Assembly: GCA_029688825.1 (NCBI GenBank)
Contig: JARUKX010000010.1
Coordinates: 32,989-96,988, forward strand
Direction: 5' to 3'
DNA length: 64,000 nucleotides
Origin: Haloarculaceae archaeon H-GB1-1
GTDB lineage: Archaea; Halobacteriota; Halobacteria; Halobacteriales; Haloarculaceae
The notes below the pieces were generated by a model. That model made no database searches, was not told where the DNA came from, and saw only the letters and a program-made list of their open reading frames with translations. The position numbers and the translations under genes are program-made. Shown here one piece after another: positions 16,784 through 26,085 of the stretch; within the stretch, counting starts at the first letter, position 1, and each line of letters begins with the position of its first letter.

Positions 16784-18076
16784 ATGGCAACCCGAGCCAA
16801 TGCTACCGCGGGGAGTATCGACGATTCCGAGTGGACGCTTCTCACTGGCGGACAGGTCATCGACGGGACGGGTGCGGACCCGGACTCTGACAGCGCCGTA
16901 CTCGTCCAGGGCGACCGCATCGCCGAGGTCGGCCCGCGAGACGAACTCGACTATCCCGAGGACGAGACCGAGGTCGTCGACGTGGGCGACCGGACCATCA
17001 TGCCGGGGCTCATCGACGCCCACACGCACATCACGATCTACAATCACCGCACTCGCGGTCGGTTCCGCCTCATCGACCCGCGGAACACGCTGGCGTACAA
17101 CACCATCCGCGCGACCGAGAGCGCCGAGGCGTTCATCGAGGGCGGCGTCACGACCATCCGGGAGTGCTGCGGCCGGGACTTCATCTCGGTGAGCGTCCGC
17201 GACGCCATCGAGGAGGAGCGACTGCACGGTCCGCGAATCCTCCCGAGCGGGCCGCTCATCACCATCACGGCGGGACTCGACGACAAGCGACCGTACTTCC
17301 TCGACCGCAACCCCGCCAACGGGTGGGAGGTCAACGGCGTCGACGAGGTCGTGCAGGCAGTGCGCGAGCACTCGAAAGCGGGCGTGAGCAACATCAAACT
17401 CGACGCCAGCGGTGCGTGGACGTCGTTTACTGACTCGAAGACGCCGACAATGTCCGAGCGCGAACTCGCCGCCGCCGCCGAGGAGGCCCGCAAGTTCGGC
17501 ATCACGACGGCGTGTCACGCTCACGACCCCGTCGGCATCAAGAACGCCGCGCGAGCCAACGTCACGTCCATCGAACACGGGACGTACCTCGACGAAGAGG
17601 GCCTGGAGATCATGCTGGACAACGATATCTACCTCGTCCCGACGCTGGCCTCGGTCGAGTACTTCACCGAGCACGGCGACAACTTCGACATGAACGACGA
17701 GCAGTTCCAGAGCATCGTCGACGACCTCGAAGCGCAGAAGGAGAGCGTGAAGATGGCGAAGGAGGCCGGCATCAAGGTCGCGGTCGGTGCGTCCTCCGAG
17801 CCGCCGGGTCTCCCCCACGGCTCGACCTGGCGCGAGATGATGCACTTCGTCGACCTCGGCTTCTCGCCGATGGAAGCGCTCGTCGCCGGCACCCAGACCG
17901 CCGCCGAGCTGCTGGGCATCGAGAACGACGTCGGGACGCTCGAACCCGGCAAGTCTGCGGACGTCCTCGTCGTCGACGGTGACCCGCTCGACGACATCGA
18001 GGTCTTCGGCCGCGAGGCCAACCCCGCGCTCGTGCTGAAACAGGGCAGCGTCGCGGTCGACAATCGACCGGCGTAG
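16784..18076 (+). CDS. imidazolonepropionase/prolidase-like amidohydrolase, copy 3, lacking the catalytic Asp
   Basis: 430-residue paralogue of the amidohydrolases at 4646 and 6061, closest to the first: H80, H82, K205, H245 and H265 line up with the same numbers. The last active-site residue does not: copy 1 has GSD (D337), copy 2 has GAD (D342), and this protein reads GASSEP, with Ser at 337 and the nearest acid at E339. In this superfamily that Asp activates the water. The enzyme may be inactive, use E339, or have changed chemistry. The frame is open throughout, so it is not an obvious pseudogene. Confidence 0.87.
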   Translation: MATRANATAGSIDDSEWTLLTGGQVIDGTGADPDSDSAVLVQGDRIAEVGPRDELDYPEDETEVVDVGDRTIMPGLIDAHTHITIYNHRTRGRFRLIDPRNTLAYNTIRATESAEAFIEGGVTTIRECCGRDFISVSVRDAIEEERLHGPRILPSGPLITITAGLDDKRPYFLDRNPANGWEVNGVDEVVQAVREHSKAGVSNIKLDASGAWTSFTDSKTPTMSERELAAAAEEARKFGITTACHAHDPVGIKNAARANVTSIEHGTYLDEEGLEIMLDNDIYLVPTLASVEYFTEHGDNFDMNDEQFQSIVDDLEAQKESVKMAKEAGIKVAVGASSEPPGLPHGSTWREMMHFVDLGFSPMEALVAGTQTAAELLGIENDVGTLEPGKSADVLVVDGDPLDDIEVFGREANPALVLKQGSVAVDNRPA

Positions 18077-18144
18077 GTCGGCGGCGGTCCCGTCTTCTCC
18101 ACATTTCGTCTCGAAGCCACTGGCTCGAATCCGGGTCAGTACAT

Positions 18145-18153
18145 TCATATAGG
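18145..18153 (+). promoter_or_regulatory. TATA-like box
   Basis: TCATATAGG lies 22-30 nt before the ATG at 18175. Confidence 0.45.
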
Positions 18154-18174
18154 CACGGCCTAAACATCGCGTTC

Positions 18175-19047
18175 ATGATACGGCACGACCACTGTCCAGA
18201 GCGACTCGCAGACAAAGTCATCGTCATCACCGGTTCGTCCCGCGGAATCGGCCTCGGCATGGCCCGCCGGTTCTCGGCCGAGGGGGCGTCCATCGTCCTC
18301 AACAGCCGCGCAGAGAGCGGTGAGGAACTCGTCGAAGAAGTCGAGGCGGAGGGCGGCGAGGCAATCTACGTGCAGGCCGACGCTGGCAATCCCGAAGACA
18401 TCGACCACCTCGTCGAGGAGGCGGTGGACGAGTTCGGTCGCATCGACGTCCTCGTGAACAACGTCGCGAACTCCATCTCGGGGGACTTCGAGGACCGCGA
18501 CCTCGACGACTGGGACGCCGTCATGGACGTCGCCCTCCGAAGCCACTGGTACACGACGCGACAGGCGCTGCCGCACATGCCGGAGGGGAGCAGCGTCATC
18601 AATATCTCGTCGGTCCACGCTGTCCAGACCGACCCCGAGTGTTTCCCGTACAACGTCGCCAACAGCGGCGTCAACGGTCTCACGCGGGCACTATCCATCG
18701 AACTCGGCCCGGAGGGCGTCCGCGTCAACTGCATCATGCCGGGGAAGATCATCACGGAAGCGCTCGCCGACCACGACTACGAGGCGGGGACCTACGAGGA
18801 CCACGACCAGGACCCGTACCCGGAACACCGACACGACCCCGACTCGGAGAAGTCCATCGAGCGACAGAACACGGAACTCGACCCCATCGGCCGCTTCGGC
18901 GCGCCCGCGGACATCGCCGGCCTCGCGGCGTACATGGCCGCCGACGAGTCCGAGTTCATGACGGGGGCCTGTATCTCGGTCGACGGCGGCCGAACGACCA
19001 CGCTCCGCGACCACGACTTCGCGGAGTGGCTCCGTCAGCGCGAATAG
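18175..19047 (+). CDS. SDR-a copy 2, catalytic Lys replaced by Asn
   Basis: 290-residue SDR, paralogue of the gene at 1903 (MIRHDHC versus MIRYPHC). The cofactor motif TGSSRGIG (19-26), S145/S146 and Y159 are present, but the YxxxK motif reads YNVAN, with Asn at 163 where the paralogue has Lys (codon AAC versus AAG). It also carries an insertion of about 20 residues, acidic and His-rich (DQDPYPEHRHDPDSEKS), before the C-terminal part. Loss of the Lys normally abolishes or strongly reduces SDR activity. It may be a binding, regulatory or altered enzyme. Confidence 0.87.
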   Translation: MIRHDHCPERLADKVIVITGSSRGIGLGMARRFSAEGASIVLNSRAESGEELVEEVEAEGGEAIYVQADAGNPEDIDHLVEEAVDEFGRIDVLVNNVANSISGDFEDRDLDDWDAVMDVALRSHWYTTRQALPHMPEGSSVINISSVHAVQTDPECFPYNVANSGVNGLTRALSIELGPEGVRVNCIMPGKIITEALADHDYEAGTYEDHDQDPYPEHRHDPDSEKSIERQNTELDPIGRFGAPADIAGLAAYMAADESEFMTGACISVDGGRTTTLRDHDFAEWLRQRE

Positions 19048-19078
19048 CGACTCGACCCCTCGTTCTCGCCGTCCAGTA

Positions 19079-19087
19079 GCTATAACT
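19079..19087 (+). promoter_or_regulatory. TATA-like box
   Basis: GCTATAACT lies 23-31 nt before the ATG at 19110 and helps choose that start over the upstream GTG at 19095. Confidence 0.45.
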
Positions 19088-19109
19088 CGCCGCAGTGACA
19101 TTCACGGGC

Positions 19110-20495
19110 ATGGTCGTCGAGACAGTCATCAGTGGCGGGACCATCGCCACGCACGAAGGGACGTTCGAGGGGAGTATTGCAATGGACGACGGTCGCATCG
19201 TCGCCGTCGGGGAGGCCGCCGCGCTTCCCGAGGCGGAGACGGTCGTCGACGCCACGGACCGCATCGTCATGCCTGGCGTCGTCGACCCGCACGTCCACAT
19301 CGACGAGACCGACGTGCAGGTCGGAACGTACGAATCCGAGACCAGGGCCGCGGCGCTCGGTGGGGTGACGACGGTCATCGACTTCGCCTGGCAGGACGGC
19401 CTGTACGTCGACGACCTCGACGCGGACGCGACGCTGGGAGACTGCATCGACGTCAAACGCGAGCGAGGCGAGCGGGGCATCGTGGACTTCTCGTTCCACG
19501 GGACGCTGAGCCGCGAGGACGACGCCTCGTTCGCCGAGATGGAGACGGCGCTGGCGAAGGGCGTCACGTCGTTCAAGCTCTTCCTCGCCGAGTACGAGGG
19601 AACGGGTATCGGGCGCGGGTTCGTCGACAGGGTGTTCCGACGGCTCGCGGAGAACGGGGCCGTCGGCGTCGTTCACTCGGAGGATCCGTCGACGTGCGAA
19701 CGACTCACCGCGGAGGCCCGGGCGCAGGGCCGCGACGACCCGGAGGTCTTCCCGGCCACGCGGCCCGACTACACCGAGGCGCTGGCCGTCGAGAGCGTCG
19801 CGCGGTTGGCCGCCGAGACGGGCGCGAAATACTACAACGTCCACACCACCTGCCGCGACGCGGCCGACGCGCTCGCCCGCTTCCAGGAGGACGGCAGCAC
19901 CATCCGCGGGGAGACCTGCCCGCACTTCCTCGTCTTCGACGAGTCCGTCTTCGCCGAGCAGGGGAACCTCCCGCTCATCACGCCGCCCCTCCGAACACTC
20001 GACGACGTCGAGTCCCTGTTCGAGGCCCTCGGCGACGGCGTGTTGAACACGATCGCGACCGACCACTGCGTATACACGCGCGAGTCGAAGACGTCGGTCC
20101 CGTGGTGGGACAGCCCCCGCGGCGCGAACGGCGTCCAGCACAGCCTCGAACTGGTCCATCGGGAGGCCGTCGTCGAGCGGGGCTTTTCGTACCCGTTCCT
20201 TGTCCGTGCGATGAGCACGACGCCCGCCAGAACGTTCGGCATGCCACAGAAGGGGACCCTCGAACCGGGGACGGACGCCGACGTGGTGATCTTCGATCCC
20301 GACGCCCCGCATCGAATCTCGGCATCCGATGGCGCGTCACACGCCGATTTCAGCATCTACGACGGACTGCCCGTCAGCGGCCGCGTCGAGAAGACCTTCG
20401 TCCGTGGCGAACTCGTCGCCGACGACGGGGAGATCGTCTGCGACGACGGCCACGGACAGTTCCTCGAGCGGGAGATACCCGACTGGTCGGGCTGA
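19110..20495 (+). CDS. hydantoinase/dihydropyrimidinase-like cyclic amidohydrolase
   Basis: 461-residue cyclic amidohydrolase of the D-hydantoinase/dihydropyrimidinase/allantoinase group. The binuclear metal site is complete: H61 and H63 (DPHVH), carboxylated Lys K156 (SFKLFL), H189 (VVHSED), H245 (NVHTT) and D318 (ATDH). It should open a five- or six-membered cyclic ureide or imide ring. Together with the cytosine-deaminase-like enzyme (8170) and the amidase (12451) it supports breakdown of a cyclic amide or ureide. No separate carbamoylase was recognised, unless the amidase serves. Confidence 0.87.
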   Translation: MVVETVISGGTIATHEGTFEGSIAMDDGRIVAVGEAAALPEAETVVDATDRIVMPGVVDPHVHIDETDVQVGTYESETRAAALGGVTTVIDFAWQDGLYVDDLDADATLGDCIDVKRERGERGIVDFSFHGTLSREDDASFAEMETALAKGVTSFKLFLAEYEGTGIGRGFVDRVFRRLAENGAVGVVHSEDPSTCERLTAEARAQGRDDPEVFPATRPDYTEALAVESVARLAAETGAKYYNVHTTCRDAADALARFQEDGSTIRGETCPHFLVFDESVFAEQGNLPLITPPLRTLDDVESLFEALGDGVLNTIATDHCVYTRESKTSVPWWDSPRGANGVQHSLELVHREAVVERGFSYPFLVRAMSTTPARTFGMPQKGTLEPGTDADVVIFDPDAPHRISASDGASHADFSIYDGLPVSGRVEKTFVRGELVADDGEIVCDDGHGQFLEREIPDWSG

Positions 20496-20547
20496 AACCG
20501 ACCGTCAGCATCCCAATCCTCATCATCCGTCGGGCCAACGGAGTGGT

Positions 20548-21042
20548 ATGGTCACAGTTGGCGATACCGCACCGGCGTTCACCGCACCGATGGCGACAGG
20601 CGACTCGGCGACTGCCGTCGAACAGTTCTCCCTCTCGGAGGCGCTCGACGACGGTCCCGTCGTCCTCGCGTTCTACCCGGCCGCCTTCACGGGCGGCTGT
20701 ACGGACGAGATGTGCGCGTTCCGCGATTCGATGGCGGCCTTCGAGGAACTCGATGCGCAGGTGTTCGGCGTCAGCGTCGATCTCCCGTTCGCCCAGAACG
20801 TCTTCATGGAACACAACGGCCTGACGTTCCCGATGCTTTCGGACGCGGACCACGACGTCATCGAGGCATACGGCGTGGTGAAGGGGCCGTTGCAGGGAAT
20901 CCAGCGGCTCGCTCGGCGCAGCGTCTTCGTCGTCGACACGGACGGGACAGTGGCGTATCGCTGGCTCCGCGAGGAGGGCGAGACGACGGACTACGCCGAA
21001 CTCGTCGAGACGGTTCGCGAAGAAGTCGCAGCACTGGCGTAG
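20548..21042 (+). CDS. peroxiredoxin (AhpC/TSA, Bcp-like)
   Basis: 164-residue thiol peroxidase. The active-site pattern P44-x-x-x-T48-x-x-C51 is present and a second Cys (C56) lies five residues on, as in atypical two-Cys Bcp-type enzymes. It reduces hydrogen peroxide or organic hydroperoxides in the cytosol. The start is set by the conserved N-terminus MVTVGDTAPAF. It may deal with peroxide produced by flavin oxidoreductases in the cluster; that link is inference from position only. Confidence 0.88.
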   Translation: MVTVGDTAPAFTAPMATGDSATAVEQFSLSEALDDGPVVLAFYPAAFTGGCTDEMCAFRDSMAAFEELDAQVFGVSVDLPFAQNVFMEHNGLTFPMLSDADHDVIEAYGVVKGPLQGIQRLARRSVFVVDTDGTVAYRWLREEGETTDYAELVETVREEVAALA

Positions 21043-21303
21043 AGTCAGCGATCGGTCGAGGGTAAGCCGACCCTGCGTCGCGTCCGTCACGGGCGTATCC
21101 GTCGCGACTTCCTTCTCGCATGACGCTCACGGAGCATGTACTTTCCGGCCGTCTGGCCCGTTCCGCTACCCGCTTCCACGTCGGCACCCCCCTACGCGGC
21201 CGGTTTACCGAGTTCGTGCTGGTCGTCGCGGCACATCCGCTCGGCGCAACCCAGTTTCACCGCTGGAAAAACCACATGTTATTTGTGAGCCCGAATCAAA
21301 CAC

Positions 21304-21310
21304 GCATAAA
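21304..21310 (+). promoter_or_regulatory. TATA-like box
   Basis: GCATAAA lies 21-27 nt before the ATG at 21331, at the head of the importer operon. Confidence 0.4.
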
Positions 21311-21330
21311 GATACGGTAGAGGGTAACTC

Positions 21331-22290
21331 ATGGTCAATACACTGTACCTGGCGAAACGAATCGTGGTCGCAACGCTCTCGGTCTTCGTCATCGCGAGTC
21401 TCGTGTTCGGGATGACGACGGCGCTGCCGGGGTCTGCCGCCGAGATCATCCTCGGCACACAGCAGACGCCGGAGGCCGTCGAACAGATCGAGCAACAGAT
21501 GGGACTGGATCGACCCCTGTCGGAACGCTACGTCGACTACATGGTCGGAATGGTGACGCTGGACTGGGGCGAGAGTCTCATCTCGGGTGAACCGGTGACT
21601 GAACGGGTCATTCCCCGGTTACAACGGACGCTCGAACTTGCGATCGTGGCGATGATCATGACGATCATCACGGCGATTCCGCTGGGTATCGTCACTGCGT
21701 CGAAACGCGACACCTGGATCGATAACCTCCTGACGGGCGTCTCGTACGTGGGCATCAGTATGCCGTCGTTCGTGAGCGCATCGTTACTGTTGTTGCTGTT
21801 CACGACGGGATCGTTGAACTGGTTCCCGAACGGCGGGTATACCCCACTCACGGACGGGTTCTTCAAGTGGCTGCACCACCTGTTACTGCCGGCAATCGCG
21901 TTGAACTTCATCGTGTTCTCGTACGTGTTACGCCAGACGCGCTCGTCGATGATCGAGACGCTCGAATCGAAGTTCATCAGAACGGCGCGGCTCAAAGGCG
22001 TCTCCGAACGGAGCGTCCTGTTCAAACACGCGATGCGGAACGGGCTGCTCCCGACGGTGACGGTACTGGCACTCAACTTCGGGTGGATGATGGGGAGCGT
22101 CGTCATCGTCGAGGAGATCTTCACCTATCCCGGCCTGGGCAAGCTCATCGTCCAGGCGATTCACCAGCGCGACCTGCCGGTCCTTCAGGCGGCGATATTG
22201 GTGCCGACGGTGACGTTCATCACGTCGAATCTGCTCGCGGACATCATCTACACGCTCCTCGACCCGCGGATCGAACTCGGTGAGAAATAA
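21331..22290 (+). CDS. ABC importer permease, DppB-type
   Basis: 319-residue inner-membrane permease of the dipeptide/oligopeptide/opine family. An N-terminal transmembrane helix is followed by the external region with TPEAVEQIEQQMGLDRPL, typical of DppB, then five more membrane spans. The cytoplasmic EAA-type loop (TARLKGVSERSVLFKHAMRN) contacts the ATPase. The stop overlaps the start of the next gene by one base, so the three importer genes form one operon. Confidence 0.93.
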   Translation: MVNTLYLAKRIVVATLSVFVIASLVFGMTTALPGSAAEIILGTQQTPEAVEQIEQQMGLDRPLSERYVDYMVGMVTLDWGESLISGEPVTERVIPRLQRTLELAIVAMIMTIITAIPLGIVTASKRDTWIDNLLTGVSYVGISMPSFVSASLLLLLFTTGSLNWFPNGGYTPLTDGFFKWLHHLLLPAIALNFIVFSYVLRQTRSSMIETLESKFIRTARLKGVSERSVLFKHAMRNGLLPTVTVLALNFGWMMGSVVIVEEIFTYPGLGKLIVQAIHQRDLPVLQAAILVPTVTFITSNLLADIIYTLLDPRIELGEK

Positions 22291-23171
22291 TGGCTACGAA
22301 CAAAAGCGACTCGACCTTCGGCGACGTGCAGGTACCGGAACTCGTTCGAAAACTCCTCTCCAGTCGGAAGGTGCTCCTCGGCCTGTCGATCCTGATGCCG
22401 GTGATCATCATCAGTGGCCTCGGAGAGATCGTCACTCCGTTCGACCCACTGCAGACGCACATCCTCGACAAGTACGCCGCGCCGGGCGGGAAGTACGTGC
22501 TCGGGACGGACAATCTGGGCCGTGACCTGCTCTCGCGGGTCATCGTGGGCGGACAGAGCAGTCTGCTCCTCGGCTTCAGCGCGACGGCGTTCTCGATGGT
22601 CTTCGGCGTCCCGATCGGCCTCATAGCTGGCTACATGGGCGGTCGCGTGGACGAATACCTGATGCGATTGATGGACATCCTGATGAGCATTCCCATTCTG
22701 CTGTTGGGCATCCTCATCCTCGTCGCGCTCCCGTCGAGCCTGATCAACGTCATCTTCGCCATCGGCGTCGTCTTCGTGCCCCGAATCGGTCGGGTAACTC
22801 GCTCGGCGACGCTGTCGGTCAGTCAGGAACCCTACGTGATGGCAGCGAAGTCCCGCGGCGAGTCGACGCCGTACATCCTGTTTCAGGAGATCCTCCCGAA
22901 CGTGATGGCACCCATCGTCGTCGAGGCGTCCGTTCGCGTCGGCTACGCCATCCTCATCGGGACGTCCCTCTCGTTCCTCGGTCTCGGTGCGGGACCGCCG
23001 AACGCGGACTGGGGGTACATGATCGCGACGGCGCGGAATCACATCTACGAGACGCCGTGGTTCCTCCTCTGGCCCAGCCTCGCGCTCCTGTTGACCATCA
23101 TGGCGACCAACCTGCTCGGTGACGGACTGAACGACGTGCTCGACCCGCGAACGGGTGGTGGTCGTCTATGA
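22290..23171 (+). CDS. ABC importer permease, DppC-type
   Basis: 293-residue partner permease. It has an N-terminal helix, the DppC-typical segment (LGTDNLGRDLLSRVI) and an EAA-type loop (MAAKSRGESTPYILFQEILPN). It should pair with the DppB-type protein to form the pore. Its stop overlaps the ATPase start by four bases. Confidence 0.93.
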   Translation: MATNKSDSTFGDVQVPELVRKLLSSRKVLLGLSILMPVIIISGLGEIVTPFDPLQTHILDKYAAPGGKYVLGTDNLGRDLLSRVIVGGQSSLLLGFSATAFSMVFGVPIGLIAGYMGGRVDEYLMRLMDILMSIPILLLGILILVALPSSLINVIFAIGVVFVPRIGRVTRSATLSVSQEPYVMAAKSRGESTPYILFQEILPNVMAPIVVEASVRVGYAILIGTSLSFLGLGAGPPNADWGYMIATARNHIYETPWFLLWPSLALLLTIMATNLLGDGLNDVLDPRTGGGRL

Positions 23172-25240
23172 GCCAGCAGACGGTCAGGCAGGCCTCGAAC
23201 CAGAGCGACCACCTGCTGTCGGTTGACTCACTCGACGTCGAGTTCCAGGTTCCGGATGGGTCCATCCAGGCGCTTCGAGACGTCTCGCTCGTCCTCGACC
23301 AGGGCGAGACGCTGGGTATCGCCGGCGAGAGCGGGAGCGGCAAGAGCACGCTGGCGCTGGCCATCGCCCGCTATCTCGACAACAACGCGCGCGTTCCGAA
23401 CGGCACCATCGAGTTCAAGGGTCGGAACATGCTGGAGTTCACGCCACGCGAACTCGCGGAGGTTCGGGGCAACCAGATCGCACACGTCGCCCAGAACGCG
23501 AGCAAGGCGCTGAACCCGAGCATGCGAGTCGGTGCCCAGATCAGAGAGTCCATCGAACTCCACCAGGACGTCAGCGACGACGAGGTTCGCGAACGAGTCT
23601 TCGACGCGCTCGATCAGGTGAACATCCCGGACCCCGAGGAGACCGTCACGCGGTTCCCGCACGAACTCTCTGGCGGGCAACAACAGCGCGTCCTCATCGC
23701 GATGGGACTGGCGTGCAACCCGGAACTGCTGATCCTCGACGAGCCCACGACGGGGCTGGACGTCACGACCCAAGCGAAGCTCCTCGACCTGATCAAGGAG
23801 CTGAAGACCGGTGCCGAGGTCGGCATCCTGCTCATCACGCACAACCTCGGCGTCATCGCGCAGATCGCCGACCGCGTCAACATCCTCTACGCCGGCGAGA
23901 TGATGGAGAAGGGACCGGTCGACGACGTGTTCACCTCGCCGTCGAACCCCTACACGCAGGCGCTGCTCGCGACGACGCCGGAACTGAACCGGACCAAGGA
24001 GCTCCGGCCGATTCCCGGTGGCATCCCCGCGCTCGGCGAGATTCCGAACGGCTGCATCTTTGCCGACCGCTGTGACTTCGCCACCGATGAGTGCCAGACT
24101 GGTGACATCGACGTCGAGGCCGTCTCGGACGACCACGAGACGCGCTGTGTGAACTGGCAGACCGCCGTCGACAACCCCATCGAGGCCGGCGATGCGACCG
24201 AGCGGAAATCGCGCCCCGGCGACGTCATCCTGGAAGGAAAGGGCGTCGTCAAACACTACGACGAGGGGACGTTCGTGGAGAACCTCCTGAGCGACCACAA
24301 GCCCGTTCGGGCTGTTCAGGGCGTCGACCTCACGGTTCGCGAGGGGGAGACGGTCGGCCTCGTCGGCGAGTCCGGCTGTGGAAAGAGTACGCTCGGACGG
24401 ACGATGCTCTCGCTGCACGAGCTGACCGACGGCGTCATCGAGTACCGCGGTGACGACCTCGCCAGCCTGTCGAAAGCGAAGCGCAAAGAGTTCCACGCGG
24501 AGTGTCAGATCATCTTCCAGGATCCCGACGCGAGCCTGAACCCCCGGAAATCCGTCCGGGAGTGCATCGAGCGGCCGCTCAAGCTCTTCACCGAGCAGGA
24601 CGAAGACGAGCGGATCGCCCGCGTCGACGAACTGCTCGAACAGGTGAATCTGAGTCTCGACCTCAAGAACAAGTTCCCGCACGAACTCTCCGGGGGCCAG
24701 CAACAGCGGGTCGCCATCGCCCGAGCGTTCGCGGCGAACCCGTCGCTGGTCGTCCTCGACGAGCCGGTCTCGTCGCTCGACGTGAGCGTGCAGGCGAGCA
24801 TCCTGAAGCTGCTCGGGGAACTCCGCGACGAGTACAACACGTCGTACCTGCTCATCAGTCACGACATGGGCGTCATTCAGGCCATCTGCGACCGGCTGGC
24901 GGTGATGTACCTCGGAAAGATCATCGAGTACGGGACGATGTCGGACGTGTTCGCGCCGCCGTTCCATCCGTACACCCGGTCGCTGCTGTCGAGCATCCCG
25001 ACGCTCGACCCGCACGAGGAGGGCAACCGAATCAGACTGCAGGGCGACGTGCCGAGCGCCCGCAATCCGCCGCCGGGCTGTTCGTTCCAGACGCGGTGTC
25101 CGCAGAAGATCGGTGACGTCTGCGAGACGGACGAACCGGAACTCGTGGAGACGAATCAGGAGACAGACCACTGCGTGGCCTGCCACCTCGACGAGAGCGG
25201 GACGACGAAACCGCTCGAGACGCCCGTTGAAGAGCTGTAA
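23168..25240 (+). CDS. fused double ATPase of a Dpp/Opp-type importer (DppD-DppF in one chain)
   Basis: 690-residue protein with two complete ABC nucleotide-binding domains. Walker A is GESGSGKST (53-61) in the first half and GESGCGKST near 400 in the second. Each half has LSGGQQQR, a Walker B ending LDEP, and a C-terminal oligopeptide-transporter extension with clustered Cys (CIFADRCDF and CSFQTRCPQ), which in relatives can bind an Fe-S cluster. It energises the two permeases encoded just upstream. No binding-protein gene is in this operon. Confidence 0.93.
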   Translation: MSQQTVRQASNQSDHLLSVDSLDVEFQVPDGSIQALRDVSLVLDQGETLGIAGESGSGKSTLALAIARYLDNNARVPNGTIEFKGRNMLEFTPRELAEVRGNQIAHVAQNASKALNPSMRVGAQIRESIELHQDVSDDEVRERVFDALDQVNIPDPEETVTRFPHELSGGQQQRVLIAMGLACNPELLILDEPTTGLDVTTQAKLLDLIKELKTGAEVGILLITHNLGVIAQIADRVNILYAGEMMEKGPVDDVFTSPSNPYTQALLATTPELNRTKELRPIPGGIPALGEIPNGCIFADRCDFATDECQTGDIDVEAVSDDHETRCVNWQTAVDNPIEAGDATERKSRPGDVILEGKGVVKHYDEGTFVENLLSDHKPVRAVQGVDLTVREGETVGLVGESGCGKSTLGRTMLSLHELTDGVIEYRGDDLASLSKAKRKEFHAECQIIFQDPDASLNPRKSVRECIERPLKLFTEQDEDERIARVDELLEQVNLSLDLKNKFPHELSGGQQQRVAIARAFAANPSLVVLDEPVSSLDVSVQASILKLLGELRDEYNTSYLLISHDMGVIQAICDRLAVMYLGKIIEYGTMSDVFAPPFHPYTRSLLSSIPTLDPHEEGNRIRLQGDVPSARNPPPGCSFQTRCPQKIGDVCETDEPELVETNQETDHCVACHLDESGTTKPLETPVEEL

Positions 25241-25255
25241 GCTGCGATCGACGCT

Positions 25256-25275
25256 TCCTTTTTGACCGGGTTTTC
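25256..25275 (+). terminator. T-rich stretch after the importer operon
   Basis: CTTCCTTTTTGACCGGGTTTTC follows the ATPase stop by about 15 nt and lies before the convergent SDR gene. Two T-runs are visible. Weak, position-based call. Confidence 0.3.
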
Positions 25276-25296
25276 ACCGGAGACCGGCCGGGCCGA

Positions 25297-26085
25297 TCAC
25301 CGAGCGAGATACCCGCCGTCGATGACGAGGTTGTGGCCCGTCATGAACCGCGCGTCGTCGGAGGCGATGAACACGGCGGCCCGCCCGACGTCTTCCGGCT
25401 CGCCGACGAAGTCCGTCAGGACGCGGTCCCGATAGAAGGCCGCTCGCTCCTCGTCGTCGTCCCACGACTCCAGCTCGTCGTCGTCCTTCGAGCGGGTCAT
25501 GCTGGTCTTGACGGGGCCAGGACAGATCGCGTTGACCGTCACGCCGTCGCCGCTGTAGTCGACGGCGAGCTGTCGGGTGAGGTTGGCGACGCCGCCTTTC
25601 GACGCGCAGTAGGCGGGGCTCTCCTCGTACCCGACGAACGCGAGCTGTGATGCGACGTTGATGACGCGGCCGTGATCGCTCTCCAGCAGGTGTTCCATCG
25701 CGGTCTTCGTGCAGCGATAGACGCCCGAGAGGTTCACGTCGAGGACGTCGCTCCAGTCGTCCTCCGAAACCGCTTCGACGGTCCCGCCCCGGGCGATGCC
25801 GGCGTTGTTGACGAGGACGTCGAGGCCGCCGAAGGCGTCCACTGCGGCTTCGACGAGCGCCGCCACGTCCCCGGGCTCAGTGACGTCGGTCTCCCTGAAC
25901 AGTGCGTCGCGGCCGAGGTCCCGGATTCGCTCGGTGGTCGTCGCCGACGCTCCGAGGTCGCTCGGCGTCTCGGTGAGGTCGCCGACGGCAACGTCGGCAC
26001 CCGCTCGCGCGAGTTCGAGCGCGATTCCCCGACCGATTCCCGAACTACCGCCCGTGACGATGGCGGATCTGTCTTCGAGTTTCAC
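25297..26085 (-). CDS. short-chain dehydrogenase/reductase, SDR-b copy 2
   Basis: 262-residue SDR, close paralogue of the gene at 15886-16674: TGGSSGIG at 11-18, NNAG at 93-96, N118, S146, Y159, K163 (YCASK) all intact. Same length and the same C-terminal ending (MTGHNLVIDGGY). It is convergent with the importer operon. The two copies flank the segment that carries the amidohydrolase copy 3, SDR-a copy 2, hydantoinase and importer. Confidence 0.89.
   Translation of the reverse strand: MKLEDRSAIVTGGSSGIGRGIALELARAGADVAVGDLTETPSDLGASATTTERIRDLGRDALFRETDVTEPGDVAALVEAAVDAFGGLDVLVNNAGIARGGTVEAVSEDDWSDVLDVNLSGVYRCTKTAMEHLLESDHGRVINVASQLAFVGYEESPAYCASKGGVANLTRQLAVDYSGDGVTVNAICPGPVKTSMTRSKDDDELESWDDDEERAAFYRDRVLTDFVGEPEDVGRAAVFIASDDARFMTGHNLVIDGGYLAR

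Noticed and set aside
19095..19097. GTG start for the hydantoinase-like gene
   Set aside because: The ATG at 19110 has a TATA-like box at the correct distance and begins the conserved domain.
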